In this document: one piece after another, positions 9,992 to 18,783 of the stretch
Numbering within the stretch: position 1 is the stretch's first letter
Layout of the letters: each line of letters starts with the position of its first letter
From: Pirellulimonas nuda
GTDB lineage: Bacteria; Planctomycetota; Planctomycetia; Pirellulales; Lacipirellulaceae
Direction of reading: 5' to 3'
Length of the DNA: 64,000 nt
NCBI RefSeq assembly: GCF_007750855.1
Contig: NZ_CP036291.1
Span: 2,046,001 to 2,110,000, forward strand
Notes under the pieces: generated by a model
Seen by the model: the letters and a program-made list of their open reading frames with translations, nothing else
Told to the model about the DNA's origin: nothing
The model's database searches: none
Position numbers and translations under genes: made by a program

Positions 9992-11017
9992 CTACTTTGC
10001 GGCGATTTGATCTCCGCCGAAGTTGAACACCAACTCCTGCGAATCACCGCCACGAAGCGTGATCGTCCGTTGCTGAACCACTCCGTCCAGTTCTACCTGA
10101 ACCCGGTAGTCTTCCCAAGTCTGGCCGTTGGCGAGGCGAGTGGTGGAGAATTCCCGCTCCGCACCGGTCTGCTTGGTGGGCGCACCGGCGAGGGTTATCG
10201 ACGCCCCCTCGGGAACGCGTACCGTCAGCTTCGTAATGGTGGCCTCAGCCTTGGCGACAGTCACCGGAGTGGGCTGGCTAGCGGTGAAGTTCAGGCTAGC
10301 CGAAGCATCCGCGGTGAGCGTGGCCGACTTTGATTCAACCACTTTCTCGCCATTCAGCTCGTACTCAACCCGGACCTCGTAGGCGTAGTCTTCGCCCTGC
10401 GCCAGCCCTTTGGAAACGTACTGCCGCTGGGTGCCCGTGCTGGTGGTGCGCGAGCCATTGACGAACACAACCGCGTCTGCCGGCACGTTGACGCTCAGCG
10501 TGCCGCTTCCGGTCGCGGTTGAGGAAGCGTAGGTGGGCTGCACGACCGACGAAGACTCGCTGATCACCGTGCCGTAGCTGCCGGCGCTGCTGGATCCGAC
10601 GGAGGAATAACTGCCATGGCTGGCATTGCTTCCATAGCTGCCGCTGCTGCCGTAGCTCGAGCTGCTGCCATTGCTGCCGTACGAGACCGTGACGACGCCG
10701 TGCGAGCCGTAGCTCGACGACGATCCGTGCGAGCCGTACGAACCGCTGCTAGCATGCCGCGCCTTGATGCGAGCGATCAGGCCGCCGTGGCTGCCGTAGG
10801 ACGACGAGCTTCCGTGCGACGCATAGCTGCCATACGACGATGAACTACCATGCGAGGCATAGCTGCCGGACGAACCAGAACTCCCATACGACGCCGAACC
10901 CCCGTAGGAGCCGCGGGAACCGTAGCTTCCATAGCTGTTCCAGAAGGCGTCGGCGGTCGAGACCGCAAGCACCATCGTGAAAGCGACAACGAGCTTGCCG
11001 ATCGTAAGCTTCCTCAT
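9992..11017 (-). CDS. Exported Ser-Gly-Tyr-rich protein with two TIGR03000-type domains
   Basis: This 341-residue secreted protein starts with a signal peptide (MRKLTIGKLVVAFTMVLAVSTADA). Residues about 26-165 are low-complexity repeats of the type SYGSxGS/SYASHGS, with a short basic break (LIARIKARHAS). Two consecutive domains of about 75 residues follow, each opening with a strand like GTLSVNVPADAVVFVNG or TKLTVRVPEGASITLAG and ending in a QELVFNF-type strand, as in the planctomycete-specific TIGR03000 domain. The start is set by AGGAGA 7 bases before the ATG at 11,017; an in-frame start at 11,074 would hide the signal peptide. Function is unknown; a cell-surface or matrix structural role is inferred. 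A strong terminator follows. Confidence 0.75.
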   Translation of the reverse strand: MRKLTIGKLVVAFTMVLAVSTADAFWNSYGSYGSRGSYGGSASYGSSGSSGSYASHGSSSSYGSYASHGSSSSYGSHGGLIARIKARHASSGSYGSHGSSSSYGSHGVVTVSYGSNGSSSSYGSSGSYGSNASHGSYSSVGSSSAGSYGTVISESSSVVQPTYASSTATGSGTLSVNVPADAVVFVNGSRTTSTGTQRQYVSKGLAQGEDYAYEVRVEYELNGEKVVESKSATLTADASASLNFTASQPTPVTVAKAEATITKLTVRVPEGASITLAGAPTKQTGAEREFSTTRLANGQTWEDYRVQVELDGVVQQRTITLRGGDSQELVFNFGGDQIAAK

Positions 11018-11210
11018 CCGAAATTCTCCTTTTTTGACTGCCGGTTGCTGTCGAGACGGGAAACCGAACCCCAACCGTTCTCACAGCATAGCCGGGGAAA
11101 TTTATCCTTCAAGTAAGCTGGGCTAAAATCGCCGAAAATGACGTTTGCGAAAGATGGGGTACGGGGAGAGCGGGTCGCTAAATCCTAGCTCGCTCGGAAG
11201 CGCCGGGAGG

Positions 11211-12440
11211 CTACGGCGACCCGCGTCCCGCCGCCTCGACCCGCACTTCATCGAGCGCAAGCTCCCCGACCGCCCCCAGCAGGCCGATCCGGATGATCGC
11301 CTCGCGGGCGTGGACAGGAACGCTGACCTGTTTTGAGAACTCCCCCCACGCAAAGTCGCCCCGGAGGGGACCGACCGCGTCAACGCCAACCTCTTCCCGC
11401 CGATCGTCGTAGAACGTGATCGCCACGTACGGCCACTCCCGCAGTGTCTGCCCGGGGCGGATGCCGGTCCCGCGTGCTTGGAAGCTTACCTTGAGCCGCC
11501 GAACATGACGCCCGTCTACGGCGAGCCCCTGTAAGGCCCAGCACCCGCGGCCGGGTTCGCTGTTCTTAAAGAGCAAGTACCGATCGCCCTCGGGGGCTTC
11601 GGTGGGGTCGCGCATCACTTCTGCTTGACGCACGTAGTGCCATCCGGAAGGCAGCTTGCTCTGCTTAAGTTGTTCTTCGAACCCGCCGTTGACGAGGCTT
11701 GGATGGCGGGGATCGGGCATCATCTCACGGCGCTCTTCCGCCTCGCCCGTCATCGGCACGAAGAGCGTCGGCAGCAGCGGCTCTCGTTCAAGTCGCCCGT
11801 CTCGCTTCCGCAGCAGCACTAAGTCTTGGCGGTGGCGTTCCCCTACAGGGATCACCATCCGCCCTCCCTCTGCGAGTTGCTCGACCAACGGCGCCGGCAC
11901 GTCCTCTGGCGAGCAAGTGACGATGATCTTGTCGAACGGCGCCTCTGCTGGCCAACCCAGATAGCCGTCGCCGACGCGGACGTGCACGTTGTCGTAGCCG
12001 AGCCGCCGAAGCGTGCGTTCCGCCTTGCGTCCCAGGGTCCCAACGATCTCGATGGTGTAGACCTCGCGAGCAAGGCCGCTGAGCACCGCGGCTTGGTAGC
12101 CAGAGCCCGACCCGATCTCCAGCACCTTGTCGTCGGGCTGCGGGTCGAGCTGCTCCGTCATGTAGGCCACCACGAACGGGGGCGAGATCGTCTGCGAGCT
12201 CCCGATCGGAAGCGCCATGTCCAGGTACGCCTGCTTGCGGTAGGCGAGCGGCATGAACTCGTGGCGGGGCGTCTGGCGCATCGCGGCCACGACGCGCGGG
12301 CTCTTCACGCCCGCCGCGACGATCTCGTCGTCTACCATCTGATCCCGCTGCCGAGCAAACTCGGCCGGCGACTGGGCGGACAGCCCAATCGGGGCCAGCA
12401 GGATCAGCAGCGAGAAAATCGATCGAAGGTGAGGCGGCAT
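11211..12440 (-). CDS. pcm: Exported protein-L-isoaspartate O-methyltransferase with C-terminal beta domain
   Basis: The central part (about residues 25-230) is an isoaspartyl methyltransferase, which uses S-adenosylmethionine to start repair of damaged Asp and Asn residues: MALPIGSSQTISPPFVVAYM, VLEIGSGSGYQAAVLS and VTCSPEDVPAPLVEQL are its motifs. The first 23 residues look like a signal peptide (LLILLAPIGLSAQS). Residues 250-409 form an extra region resembling a carbohydrate-binding-like beta sandwich (LVNGGFEEQ, LKVSFQARG, LDEVRVEA). A standard PCMT is about 210 residues, so this is a fusion. How a SAM-dependent enzyme would work outside the cytoplasm is unclear. Confidence 0.85.
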   Translation of the reverse strand: MPPHLRSIFSLLILLAPIGLSAQSPAEFARQRDQMVDDEIVAAGVKSPRVVAAMRQTPRHEFMPLAYRKQAYLDMALPIGSSQTISPPFVVAYMTEQLDPQPDDKVLEIGSGSGYQAAVLSGLAREVYTIEIVGTLGRKAERTLRRLGYDNVHVRVGDGYLGWPAEAPFDKIIVTCSPEDVPAPLVEQLAEGGRMVIPVGERHRQDLVLLRKRDGRLEREPLLPTLFVPMTGEAEERREMMPDPRHPSLVNGGFEEQLKQSKLPSGWHYVRQAEVMRDPTEAPEGDRYLLFKNSEPGRGCWALQGLAVDGRHVRRLKVSFQARGTGIRPGQTLREWPYVAITFYDDRREEVGVDAVGPLRGDFAWGEFSKQVSVPVHAREAIIRIGLLGAVGELALDEVRVEAAGRGSP

Positions 12441-12523
12441 GAAGGCTCGCTGGTTCTCGGCGTTTCGTGGGGCCGAGGCGTCCGTGCCGTCATCGCGGTG
12501 TTTGCGTTTTCAAACGCGACGCG

Positions 12524-13402
12524 TCAATCGGCGTCCACCACCGTATCGCGTCGGATAAACCCATAGGCCGGGTTGTCTGCGTCAAAGTCGCCGTCGGTGA
12601 GCCCGACGTTCAGCTTGACGTCGGTGTAGATGTACTCCTCGGTCAGCATCGGCTTGCCGTCCGGCGTCTGTGGCCAGTTGTAAGCGGCGTATCCCAACGG
12701 AAGCCCCCGCTCGTCGTCGAGAAAGATCACCGCGCGGTGGTACCGGAAGTAATCGCGCGGCACGGGGTGCTCCACCGTGATGCGGGTGCACACACGGTCG
12801 CCGATCTTCGCGCCGTCGAAGTACCGCACCTCCACTTCATCGTGCTTCAGGTCTTCACGGCAGACCTCAATCAAACGCTCTACGAGACGGGCGAAGCCGA
12901 TCTCCGTGATCGGGTAGCGGTTCACTTCCATCGCGATGGGCGCCTCGGGATCGAGGTAGGTCGTCACGTAGGCCATCCGCGTCCCGCCGCGGCGGACGAG
13001 CATCTTGTTCGAGTCGCGTCCCTCGACAAACAGCGCCTCGCGGCCGGCGAGCGACTCCGGCTTCAGGAAATTGACGTAGACGCTCTTCGGGGTGAGCACG
13101 GCGCCATCGGGGCCGGTGCGGGGCTCTCGCACTTTCGCGTCGATAAACTCATAGGGACGCAGGTCGCCCCCGATCCGCTCGCGACGGATCACGGTGCAGG
13201 TGTAGTCGCGGACGTTCTCCCGGAGCTCCGCGAGCCCCCTCTCGGCTAGCGCCAGCACCGGCGTCAGCGGGTGCTCTTGGGCGCCCCCGTCGGGCCTGAG
13301 CGGCGATTCGGCGGTGGCGGGCACGACCTGTCCGGACGCCCAGGGGGCGCAGTACAGGGCGACAAGCAGGCATGCCATCATCAACAGTGAAGAACGGCGC
13401 AT
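12524..13402 (-). CDS. Exported DUF1571-type protein
   Basis: This is a 292-residue protein with a signal peptide (SSLLMMACLLVALYCAPWASG) and a domain running from YTCTVIRRERIGG to EEYIYTDVKLNVGL, which resembles the DUF1571 family common in planctomycetes. In these proteins the domain is thought to resemble lipoprotein-carrier beta sheets, but no substrate is known. The start at 13,402 is preferred over in-frame codons at 13,453 and 13,438 because it puts the signal peptide first and has GAGG upstream. It lies 84 bases before the methyltransferase gene on the same strand, and both products are predicted to be exported. Confidence 0.7.
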   Translation of the reverse strand: MRRSSLLMMACLLVALYCAPWASGQVVPATAESPLRPDGGAQEHPLTPVLALAERGLAELRENVRDYTCTVIRRERIGGDLRPYEFIDAKVREPRTGPDGAVLTPKSVYVNFLKPESLAGREALFVEGRDSNKMLVRRGGTRMAYVTTYLDPEAPIAMEVNRYPITEIGFARLVERLIEVCREDLKHDEVEVRYFDGAKIGDRVCTRITVEHPVPRDYFRYHRAVIFLDDERGLPLGYAAYNWPQTPDGKPMLTEEYIYTDVKLNVGLTDGDFDADNPAYGFIRRDTVVDAD

Positions 13403-13517
13403 CGGTACGGCCTCGGGGGAATGAGCCAGCAGGTTCATAATCGTACGCCACACACCGCGGACGAGCGCGCGGGATATCCAGTAAATCCGGACGAAATAGC
13501 GCCTCCGGAACGCGACT

Positions 13518-15272
13518 CTAAGGGTCAGGGGAGTCGGACTCGCCGGACGCTATCAGCTCGCCCCATTCAACCGTAAAAGACTGATCACACTTTGGGCACT
13601 TGACTTTCTCTCCCAGCAGTTTGGTCGAAACCACCTTGGTATGACCGCAGCCGGCGCACTCCAACCGGAACCTCAACAGCCCTTCGTCGATCGATTCGAA
13701 CGCGGCTGAGGGCACGTCCTCAAATTCGATGTCCGGGCCTTGCAGCGTGACGAGCTCTTGCTGGTCGATCTCAACCTGGGTCGCTAAGCGGTTCGCCATC
13801 CGCCGGATCGCCTGCTCGAACAGGTTCCGCACCGCCCGGCCGTTGCCGAAGTGGCGGTCGCGGTGGTCGTATTCCCATTTCAAGCCGATCATCACCTTGA
13901 GCCGCGCCGCGGGAGTGAGCTGGTAGTGGTTCTTAACGCACATCAGGCCGAAGATGCGCGCTAATTCCAGCGGCGTGTAGTCGTCGAACGCGAGCTGCCG
14001 GTTGAACCGCGACGAGAGCCCCGGGTTCGACGCCAGCAAGGCGGCCATCTCGTCGGGGTAGCCGGCCAGGATCACCACCAGCCGCTCGCGGTCGTCTTCG
14101 GACCGCTTGAGCAGCGCCTGCACCGCCTCGTGGCCAAACGCGTCGTCCTGGCGCGAGGCGACCAGGCTGTACGCCTCGTCGATGAACAAGACCCCGCCAA
14201 GGGCCTCGTCGATCTTCTTATTGGTCTTTGGGCCGGTCTGCCCCGCGTACTCCGCCACCAGGCCCGAGCGGTCTGTCTCGATTAGGTGTCCCTTCTCCAG
14301 CACACCCAGCGCCGAAAAGATCCGCCCGATGATCCGCGCGACCGTCGTCTTCCCGGTCCCGGGGTTGCCCGTGAACACCATGTGCAGGCTGATGTCGGTT
14401 TCCGGCAGCCCCGCCGCGGTGCGGCGTTGCTGGAGCTTGAGGAAGTTGGCGAGCGAACGAACCTCGTGCTTGATCGAGTCGAGCCCGATCAGGCGGTCGA
14501 GCTCCGCGAGCGATTCTTCGACCGTGGGCTGCGGGGCCTGCGGCGGCGCCGGCTTGTCCGCCTTGCTGATTTTTTCTTGGGGCGGCTTGGCGTCGCGACG
14601 GCCGACGGGCTTGGGTTGGTCGGCGGCGTCGCGGATCCTCCGCAAGCGTTCGCTCGTGCGGGGCTCGTCGACCCGCTCGGATTCCACCGCCGCCGGGGTC
14701 GAGGGGGCCCGGGCGTCGGGGCTCGCGTCCGGCTCGGGGTCGTCGTCCAGCGGGATCCGTAGCAGGTGATGATGCAGTTGGTCCTGGATCGCCTGGATGG
14801 CCTGCTGCTCTTCCGGCTTGAGCGACCCATCGGCGCGGGCCACCAGGTTGGCGACGCGGGTAATCACCGTCTCCAGCTCGGCGACGCGGTCGCGCAGCGG
14901 GGGCATGCGATCGAAGGGACGCAGCAGGCTGTACCAGGTCATCTTGGCGGCCGAGTCCGACGCGCGCTTGATCGCCTCGCGCAGCGTCGCGCCCTCCAGC
15001 CATTGACCCCACAGGTGGTGGCACAGCACCTCCGCAAGAAACCTCTCTTCTTTGCTCCACTCGCGGTCCGCCTCGCACACCGCGACGTACGTCTTGATCA
15101 GCACCCCTTTGTGCAGGTCGTCCATCAGCGTGACGTACTCCTGCCCGTCTCGTGCGATCAGCTCGGGGTAGTCGCGGGCGATCCGCTCCCCGCTTGAGAC
15201 GTACAACTCCCGGCACTCGCGCAGGGTGCGGCTGTAGAGCGAAGGCTGCGACGGGAATCCGAAGTCGGACAT
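13518..15272 (-). CDS. AAA+ ATPase of the CbbX/SpoVK type with TerB-like N terminus and zinc ribbon
   Basis: This 584-residue protein has three parts. Residues 1-190 are helical with acidic patches (ADREWSKEERFLAEVLCHHL) similar in style to TerB-like domains. A linker rich in Pro and Arg follows, and then a complete AAA+ domain from about 255: GLDSIKHEVRSL, Walker A GNPGTGKTT, Walker B GVLFIDEAYSL, and an arginine finger region SSRFNRQLAF, as in the CbbX/SpoVK subfamily that remodels proteins. The C terminus is a zinc ribbon (CAGC and CPKC). The protein target is unknown. It is preceded by a 404-base gap with repeated octamers (15,356-15,507). Confidence 0.8.
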   Translation of the reverse strand: MSDFGFPSQPSLYSRTLRECRELYVSSGERIARDYPELIARDGQEYVTLMDDLHKGVLIKTYVAVCEADREWSKEERFLAEVLCHHLWGQWLEGATLREAIKRASDSAAKMTWYSLLRPFDRMPPLRDRVAELETVITRVANLVARADGSLKPEEQQAIQAIQDQLHHHLLRIPLDDDPEPDASPDARAPSTPAAVESERVDEPRTSERLRRIRDAADQPKPVGRRDAKPPQEKISKADKPAPPQAPQPTVEESLAELDRLIGLDSIKHEVRSLANFLKLQQRRTAAGLPETDISLHMVFTGNPGTGKTTVARIIGRIFSALGVLEKGHLIETDRSGLVAEYAGQTGPKTNKKIDEALGGVLFIDEAYSLVASRQDDAFGHEAVQALLKRSEDDRERLVVILAGYPDEMAALLASNPGLSSRFNRQLAFDDYTPLELARIFGLMCVKNHYQLTPAARLKVMIGLKWEYDHRDRHFGNGRAVRNLFEQAIRRMANRLATQVEIDQQELVTLQGPDIEFEDVPSAAFESIDEGLLRFRLECAGCGHTKVVSTKLLGEKVKCPKCDQSFTVEWGELIASGESDSPDP

Positions 15273-15676
15273 AGCGGCGGGGGTTGTTGGTCGGGTCGGC
15301 TCGGGAAGCGATGGTCAGACGCGTCGCCTAGGATCGATGGAGAATGGCGCAAGAGTTTTGTCCCTTTTGTCCCCCCGTTGGAGGATCATTTTTTGGACAA
15401 AACCCCCCCTCAAGCGAACGACGTGTCCAAAATCCCCGCCTTTTTGGCGGACCGCGTCGGCTCCGGTGGTCTCCTGGGACCGGTCATCGGACACCAAGTG
15501 GACAAAAACCTGGCGCCGAGGACCCAACGAATTCCATCGGGGCGTCGCGTTGCACCGCCCCGCGAGGGCGGCGTCTCAGTCAGCGGGAGAAATAACGCCA
15601 GATTGTCTCAAAGCCCGTGGCCAATTGCGAGGCTCAAGCCTGCAAAAAGTTGGGAAGAAACGGGACCGCGGGGGGC
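15273..15676. promoter_or_regulatory. Intergenic region with four TTTTGTCC octamers
   Basis: No gene is supported in these 404 bases. The octamer TTTTGTCC occurs at 15,356-15,363 and 15,365-15,372 and, inverted, at 15,395-15,402 and 15,500-15,507. Four copies in about 150 bases are more than expected by chance and look like an operator upstream of the AAA+ ATPase gene, which starts at 15,272 on the minus strand. The binding protein is unknown. Confidence 0.45.
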
Positions 15677-16309
15677 TTAAACCAGCCCATTCCGCACCGC
15701 CCATACCGCCGCCTGGGTGCGATCGGAGACGCCGATCTTGCGGAGCAGGTGCTGGACGTGTTCTTTCACCGTTTCGTAGCTGATGCCCAGCGCCAACGCG
15801 ATCTCGCGGTTAGACAACCCCAGGGCAAGCTGCTGCAGCACCTCGTTCTCACGTTTGGTGAGGGGGGTCTCTAGCAGTTCCTGCACGCGTCGGTCTTCCA
15901 GCCCGCCGGAGAGGCGGCGACGGTCTTCCGCCGACCAGCTCGCGGCGCCGGAAGCGACCTTGCGGATCGCGGCCTCCAGCTCCTGGGCAGACGCCTCTTT
16001 CGACACCATCCCGGCGGCCCCAAACGCGTGCGCCCGCGCCGCGTAGGTGGGGTTGGCCGAACCGCTAAACATGAGGACGGCGGAGTCGCTGCGCGCGCGC
16101 TTGATGCGGCCGATCGCGTCGAGGCCCGAGCCGCGGGGCAGGCGGGCTTCTAGCAGCACGACCTCAGGCCTGAGGGAACGGGCCAGCTCGACCGCTACGT
16201 CTGGGTCGTCCGTCTCGCCGACGATGTCGATCCCGACCCCGGCCAGCAGAGCTCGCACGCCGGCCCGAACCACCGGATGGCCATCGACCAACAGCAGTGT
16301 TACAGCCAT
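15677..16309 (-). CDS. NarL/FixJ-type response regulator with Glu at the phospho-acceptor site
   Basis: This is a 210-residue DNA-binding regulator: receiver domain (residues 1-120) plus LuxR-type HTH (about 145-205, LTKRENEVLQQLALGLSNRE, ISYETVKEHVQHLLRKIG). The usual phospho-acceptor Asp is replaced by Glu54 (VVLLEARLP), and the acidic pair before it is Asp9-Gly10 rather than two acids. The conserved Lys of the receiver (MVSKEAS) is present. This pattern suggests it is phosphorylation-independent or constitutively active. No histidine kinase gene is adjacent. The ATG at 16,309 is chosen because the receiver begins there; 16,354 is in frame but adds a non-conserved leader. Confidence 0.85.
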   Translation of the reverse strand: MAVTLLLVDGHPVVRAGVRALLAGVGIDIVGETDDPDVAVELARSLRPEVVLLEARLPRGSGLDAIGRIKRARSDSAVLMFSGSANPTYAARAHAFGAAGMVSKEASAQELEAAIRKVASGAASWSAEDRRRLSGGLEDRRVQELLETPLTKRENEVLQQLALGLSNREIALALGISYETVKEHVQHLLRKIGVSDRTQAAVWAVRNGLV

Positions 16310-16512
16310 CCCCACGACTCTCCCAGACGGGACCGATCTACCGGGGCCTAGCAACCCAAAACGAGGTTTTCGAGGGTCTCCCTAATCGCCTAGCGTACCA
16401 CGTTCACGCCCCCGAACAACCACCGGGGCGTCGGCCGCCCCTGGCGGGAAAAGCCGCCTCGCACCAACGCCGTGCTGTCACGGTTTACAGGCCTGCGGCT
16501 TCGAGCGCATAC

Positions 16513-16526
16513 TCCCCTGCCCTGCC
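16513..16526 (+). promoter_or_regulatory. CCCCTGCCCT-type upstream motif
   Basis: TCCCCTGCCCTGCC here recurs at 18,858-18,871, in shorter form at 28,330-28,340, and on the minus strand before the ZIP gene (about 582-605). At 18,858 it is followed after a few bases by CTACAAT, which could be a -10 element, and here by CTACTCT. It may belong to the promoter or 5' leader of these genes; chance in GC-rich DNA cannot be excluded. Confidence 0.3.
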
Positions 16527-16550
16527 CCGCTACTCTTGAGACGCCGCGAC

Positions 16551-17408
16551 ATGGCTGAAGGCTACCCATCGTCCCGAAATCGGCTCGCGGTCGCGCAGCA
16601 ATCCGCCTACCGATGGACGTTTGACGAAGACCTTCACTACCTCGCCGGCTGTGGTTGCGGCGCCGTAGGGGTGTGGCGGCGGAAGCTGGCCGATTTCGGG
16701 CTGGAGCGAGCCTGCGAGCTGATCTCCGACAGCGGGCTGGCGGTCTCGAGCCTGTTCTGGGCCGGTGGCTTCACCGGCAGCGACGGTCGCTCGCTCGCGG
16801 CAAGCGTCCGCGACGCAGAACTGGCTCTGCACGCCGCCGCCGCGATCGGGGCCGAGTGTGTCGTGCTGTACGCCGGGGGCAGAAACAACCACACGCTCAA
16901 CCACGCAGGCCGGTTGCTGGACGCCGCGCTCGACCGCCTGCTCCCCTTGGCGGAACAATTAGGGGTTCCGCTGGCGATCGAGCCGATGCACCCGGCCGCT
17001 GCGGCCGAATGGACCTTCATCACCGACCTGGACCAGGCGCTGACGCTGGTCGAACAGCGCAACAGCCCCTGGCTGCGGGTGGTGCTGGACACCTACCACT
17101 TCCCCGAAGCGCTCGACGACCCCGCGGCACTGGCGCGGATCACGCCACTGTTGGGTTTGGTGCAGCTAGGCGATCGCTGCATCGCGCCGGACATCGACCA
17201 GGAACGCTGCATTGTGGGGCAAGGGTGCGTGCGCAATGAACAGTTGGTTCGTGCGCTAATTGATGCCGGGTATCCGGGCCGATTCGAGATCGAGTTGACC
17301 GGCAGCCTGGTGGAGCAACGCGACTACGAGCGGATCTTGGACGCGTCGTGCCGGGGCGTCGCGGCGTTGATCGCCGGGGCCGAGCCCTCCGCGTTGCCGA
17401 CTGTTTGA
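16551..17408 (+). CDS. Xylose isomerase-like TIM-barrel sugar isomerase/epimerase
   Basis: This 285-residue cytoplasmic protein belongs to the AP endonuclease 2/xylose isomerase-like TIM barrel family. Conserved positions are the metal-binding glutamate in VPLAIEPMHP, the Asp-His pair in VVLDTYHFP, a further ligand in LVQLGDRC and the final EIELTGSL. Such proteins isomerise or epimerise sugars or sugar acids, and the substrate is not predictable. The reading frame opens at a TTG at 16,536, but the ATG at 16,551 gives the natural start. Confidence 0.8.
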   Translation: MAEGYPSSRNRLAVAQQSAYRWTFDEDLHYLAGCGCGAVGVWRRKLADFGLERACELISDSGLAVSSLFWAGGFTGSDGRSLAASVRDAELALHAAAAIGAECVVLYAGGRNNHTLNHAGRLLDAALDRLLPLAEQLGVPLAIEPMHPAAAAEWTFITDLDQALTLVEQRNSPWLRVVLDTYHFPEALDDPAALARITPLLGLVQLGDRCIAPDIDQERCIVGQGCVRNEQLVRALIDAGYPGRFEIELTGSLVEQRDYERILDASCRGVAALIAGAEPSALPTV

Positions 17409-17515
17409 GCCTTCGACTTTCGCGAGCCACGGACCACGACAGCCCGGCGTCCAACGCGTCGTTCGATCGACCCGCGTCGCCGGCCGCTTGCCGGGATTCA
17501 TAAGGGATAGCTGGC

Positions 17516-17944
17516 GTGGGAGACCTCGTTGTCAACGATCAGATCGTGATCCCAAGCGGCGAGCTGCGCTTCACGTTCGCGCGGAGTTCGGGCCCTGGGG
17601 GCCAGAACGTGAACAAGGTCAATTCCAAGGCGGTGCTGCACTGGAACGTGGCGACGACGACCGCCCTCCCGCCGAGCGTGCGGACGCGGATGACGCGGCG
17701 CTTCGCGAACCGGATCGACCAGCAAGGGGAGTTGTTGCTCTTTGGGCAGCGGCACCGTGAACAGGGCCGCAACGTGCGCGACTGCCTAGACAAGCTGCGT
17801 GCGATGGTGCTTTCGGTCGCGGCGCCCCCAACGGTCCGCAAGGCGACCCGGCCCCCGGCCGCGGCGCGACGCGCGCGCCTCGAGGGCAAACGGATACGCT
17901 CCGATCGGAAGCAATCGCGTCGTCCGCCGTCGGCGGACGACTAA
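17516..17944 (+). CDS. arfB: Alternative ribosome-rescue factor, peptidyl-tRNA hydrolase
   Basis: ArfB (YaeJ) releases stalled peptides from ribosomes lacking a stop codon by hydrolysing peptidyl-tRNA. The 142-residue protein has the catalytic GGQ at residues 28-30 inside SGPGGQNVNKVNSKAVL and a basic C-terminal tail (KATRPPAAARRARLEGKR) that would enter the mRNA channel. The start is GTG 17,516 with AAGGGA about 9 bases upstream. It follows the sugar isomerase gene by 107 bases. Confidence 0.92.
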   Translation: MGDLVVNDQIVIPSGELRFTFARSSGPGGQNVNKVNSKAVLHWNVATTTALPPSVRTRMTRRFANRIDQQGELLLFGQRHREQGRNVRDCLDKLRAMVLSVAAPPTVRKATRPPAAARRARLEGKRIRSDRKQSRRPPSADD

Positions 17945-18318
17945 ACCACGCGTGTGAGGATGCGTGATTTGCGGGGAGCTTGCCCCCACTTCCTGGGGGC
18001 GCCGGGAAAAATTCTTCGTCTGGGCACAAGAAAGTAGTTGCAATCGCCCCGCGGATAGCGACTATAATGCCGCTGCTCAGGGACGCCGCAGTCCTCATCT
18101 CATCTACCCATATCTCTGCGGCGTGTCGGGCACGGTTGGTTGCTATCGCGTTCGTCCTGAAGTCCTAGCGACCACCGCGTCGCGTCGCCTCTGCGTCCCG
18201 TTGACGCCGGGCCCCGTGACGCCCAATCGCTGAGTTTGCTGCGCCTGCCCACCGGCGAGTCCGCCGGCGCTGGCGCCGTGGTATCTCTTATTTCGGCCCA
18301 TTGGAAGGAGGATCCAAC
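17945..18318. other. Intergenic region with one hairpin
   Basis: This 374-base stretch holds no supported gene. A hairpin at 17,982-18,000 (GCCCCCA, loop CTTCC, TGGGGGC) follows arfB and may terminate it, although no T run follows. Upstream of the hemerythrin gene is a strong ribosome-binding site, AAGGAGG at 18,305-18,311. Confidence 0.5.
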
Positions 18319-18783
18319 GTGCTTACTACACCAACGCAGTCGCTTGCTGGCGCTTGTTACCTGGAGCACCAGATCCTAGACCACGTGAAAGGCGCCCTGC
18401 GCGTAACCGTGGACTGGCGGGCCTCGGAGGTCAGCCCCGAGATGCGCCGCGGGAGCATGCGGTTCGCGCTAGGCTCGTTCTGCAGGCACCTCGAGCGGCT
18501 GATGCGGATCGAGGAAGAAGGGGGCTACCTGTCCGTTGTGTCGGAGGTGAAACCGCACCTCCAGGACCGCATCAATCGACTCGCGTTCGACCACGAGACT
18601 TTCCGCGTCCGGATCCAGAAGCTGCGCGACCGGATCGACACGTTCGACGAGTGGGACTCGGGCGACTTCGAGCAAACCTGCGACGTGATCCGCGACCTGC
18701 TGGACGATGTGGACCAGCACGACCATGCCGAGGTGGTGTTGCTGCAAGAAGCGCTCGTGCTAGACGAGGGGGGCGAGGGGTAG
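18319..18783 (+). CDS. Hemerythrin-like domain protein
   Basis: This 154-residue protein has the four-helix pattern of hemerythrins with His and Glu residues at LEHQILDHV, FCRHLERLMRIEEE, NRLAFDHETFRVRI and DVDQHDHAEVVLLQEAL, consistent with a di-iron site that binds oxygen or senses oxidants. The start at GTG 18,319 is set by AAGGAGG seven bases upstream; the TTG at 18,301 precedes this site and is not used. No fused output domain is present. Confidence 0.72.
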   Translation: MLTTPTQSLAGACYLEHQILDHVKGALRVTVDWRASEVSPEMRRGSMRFALGSFCRHLERLMRIEEEGGYLSVVSEVKPHLQDRINRLAFDHETFRVRIQKLRDRIDTFDEWDSGDFEQTCDVIRDLLDDVDQHDHAEVVLLQEALVLDEGGEG

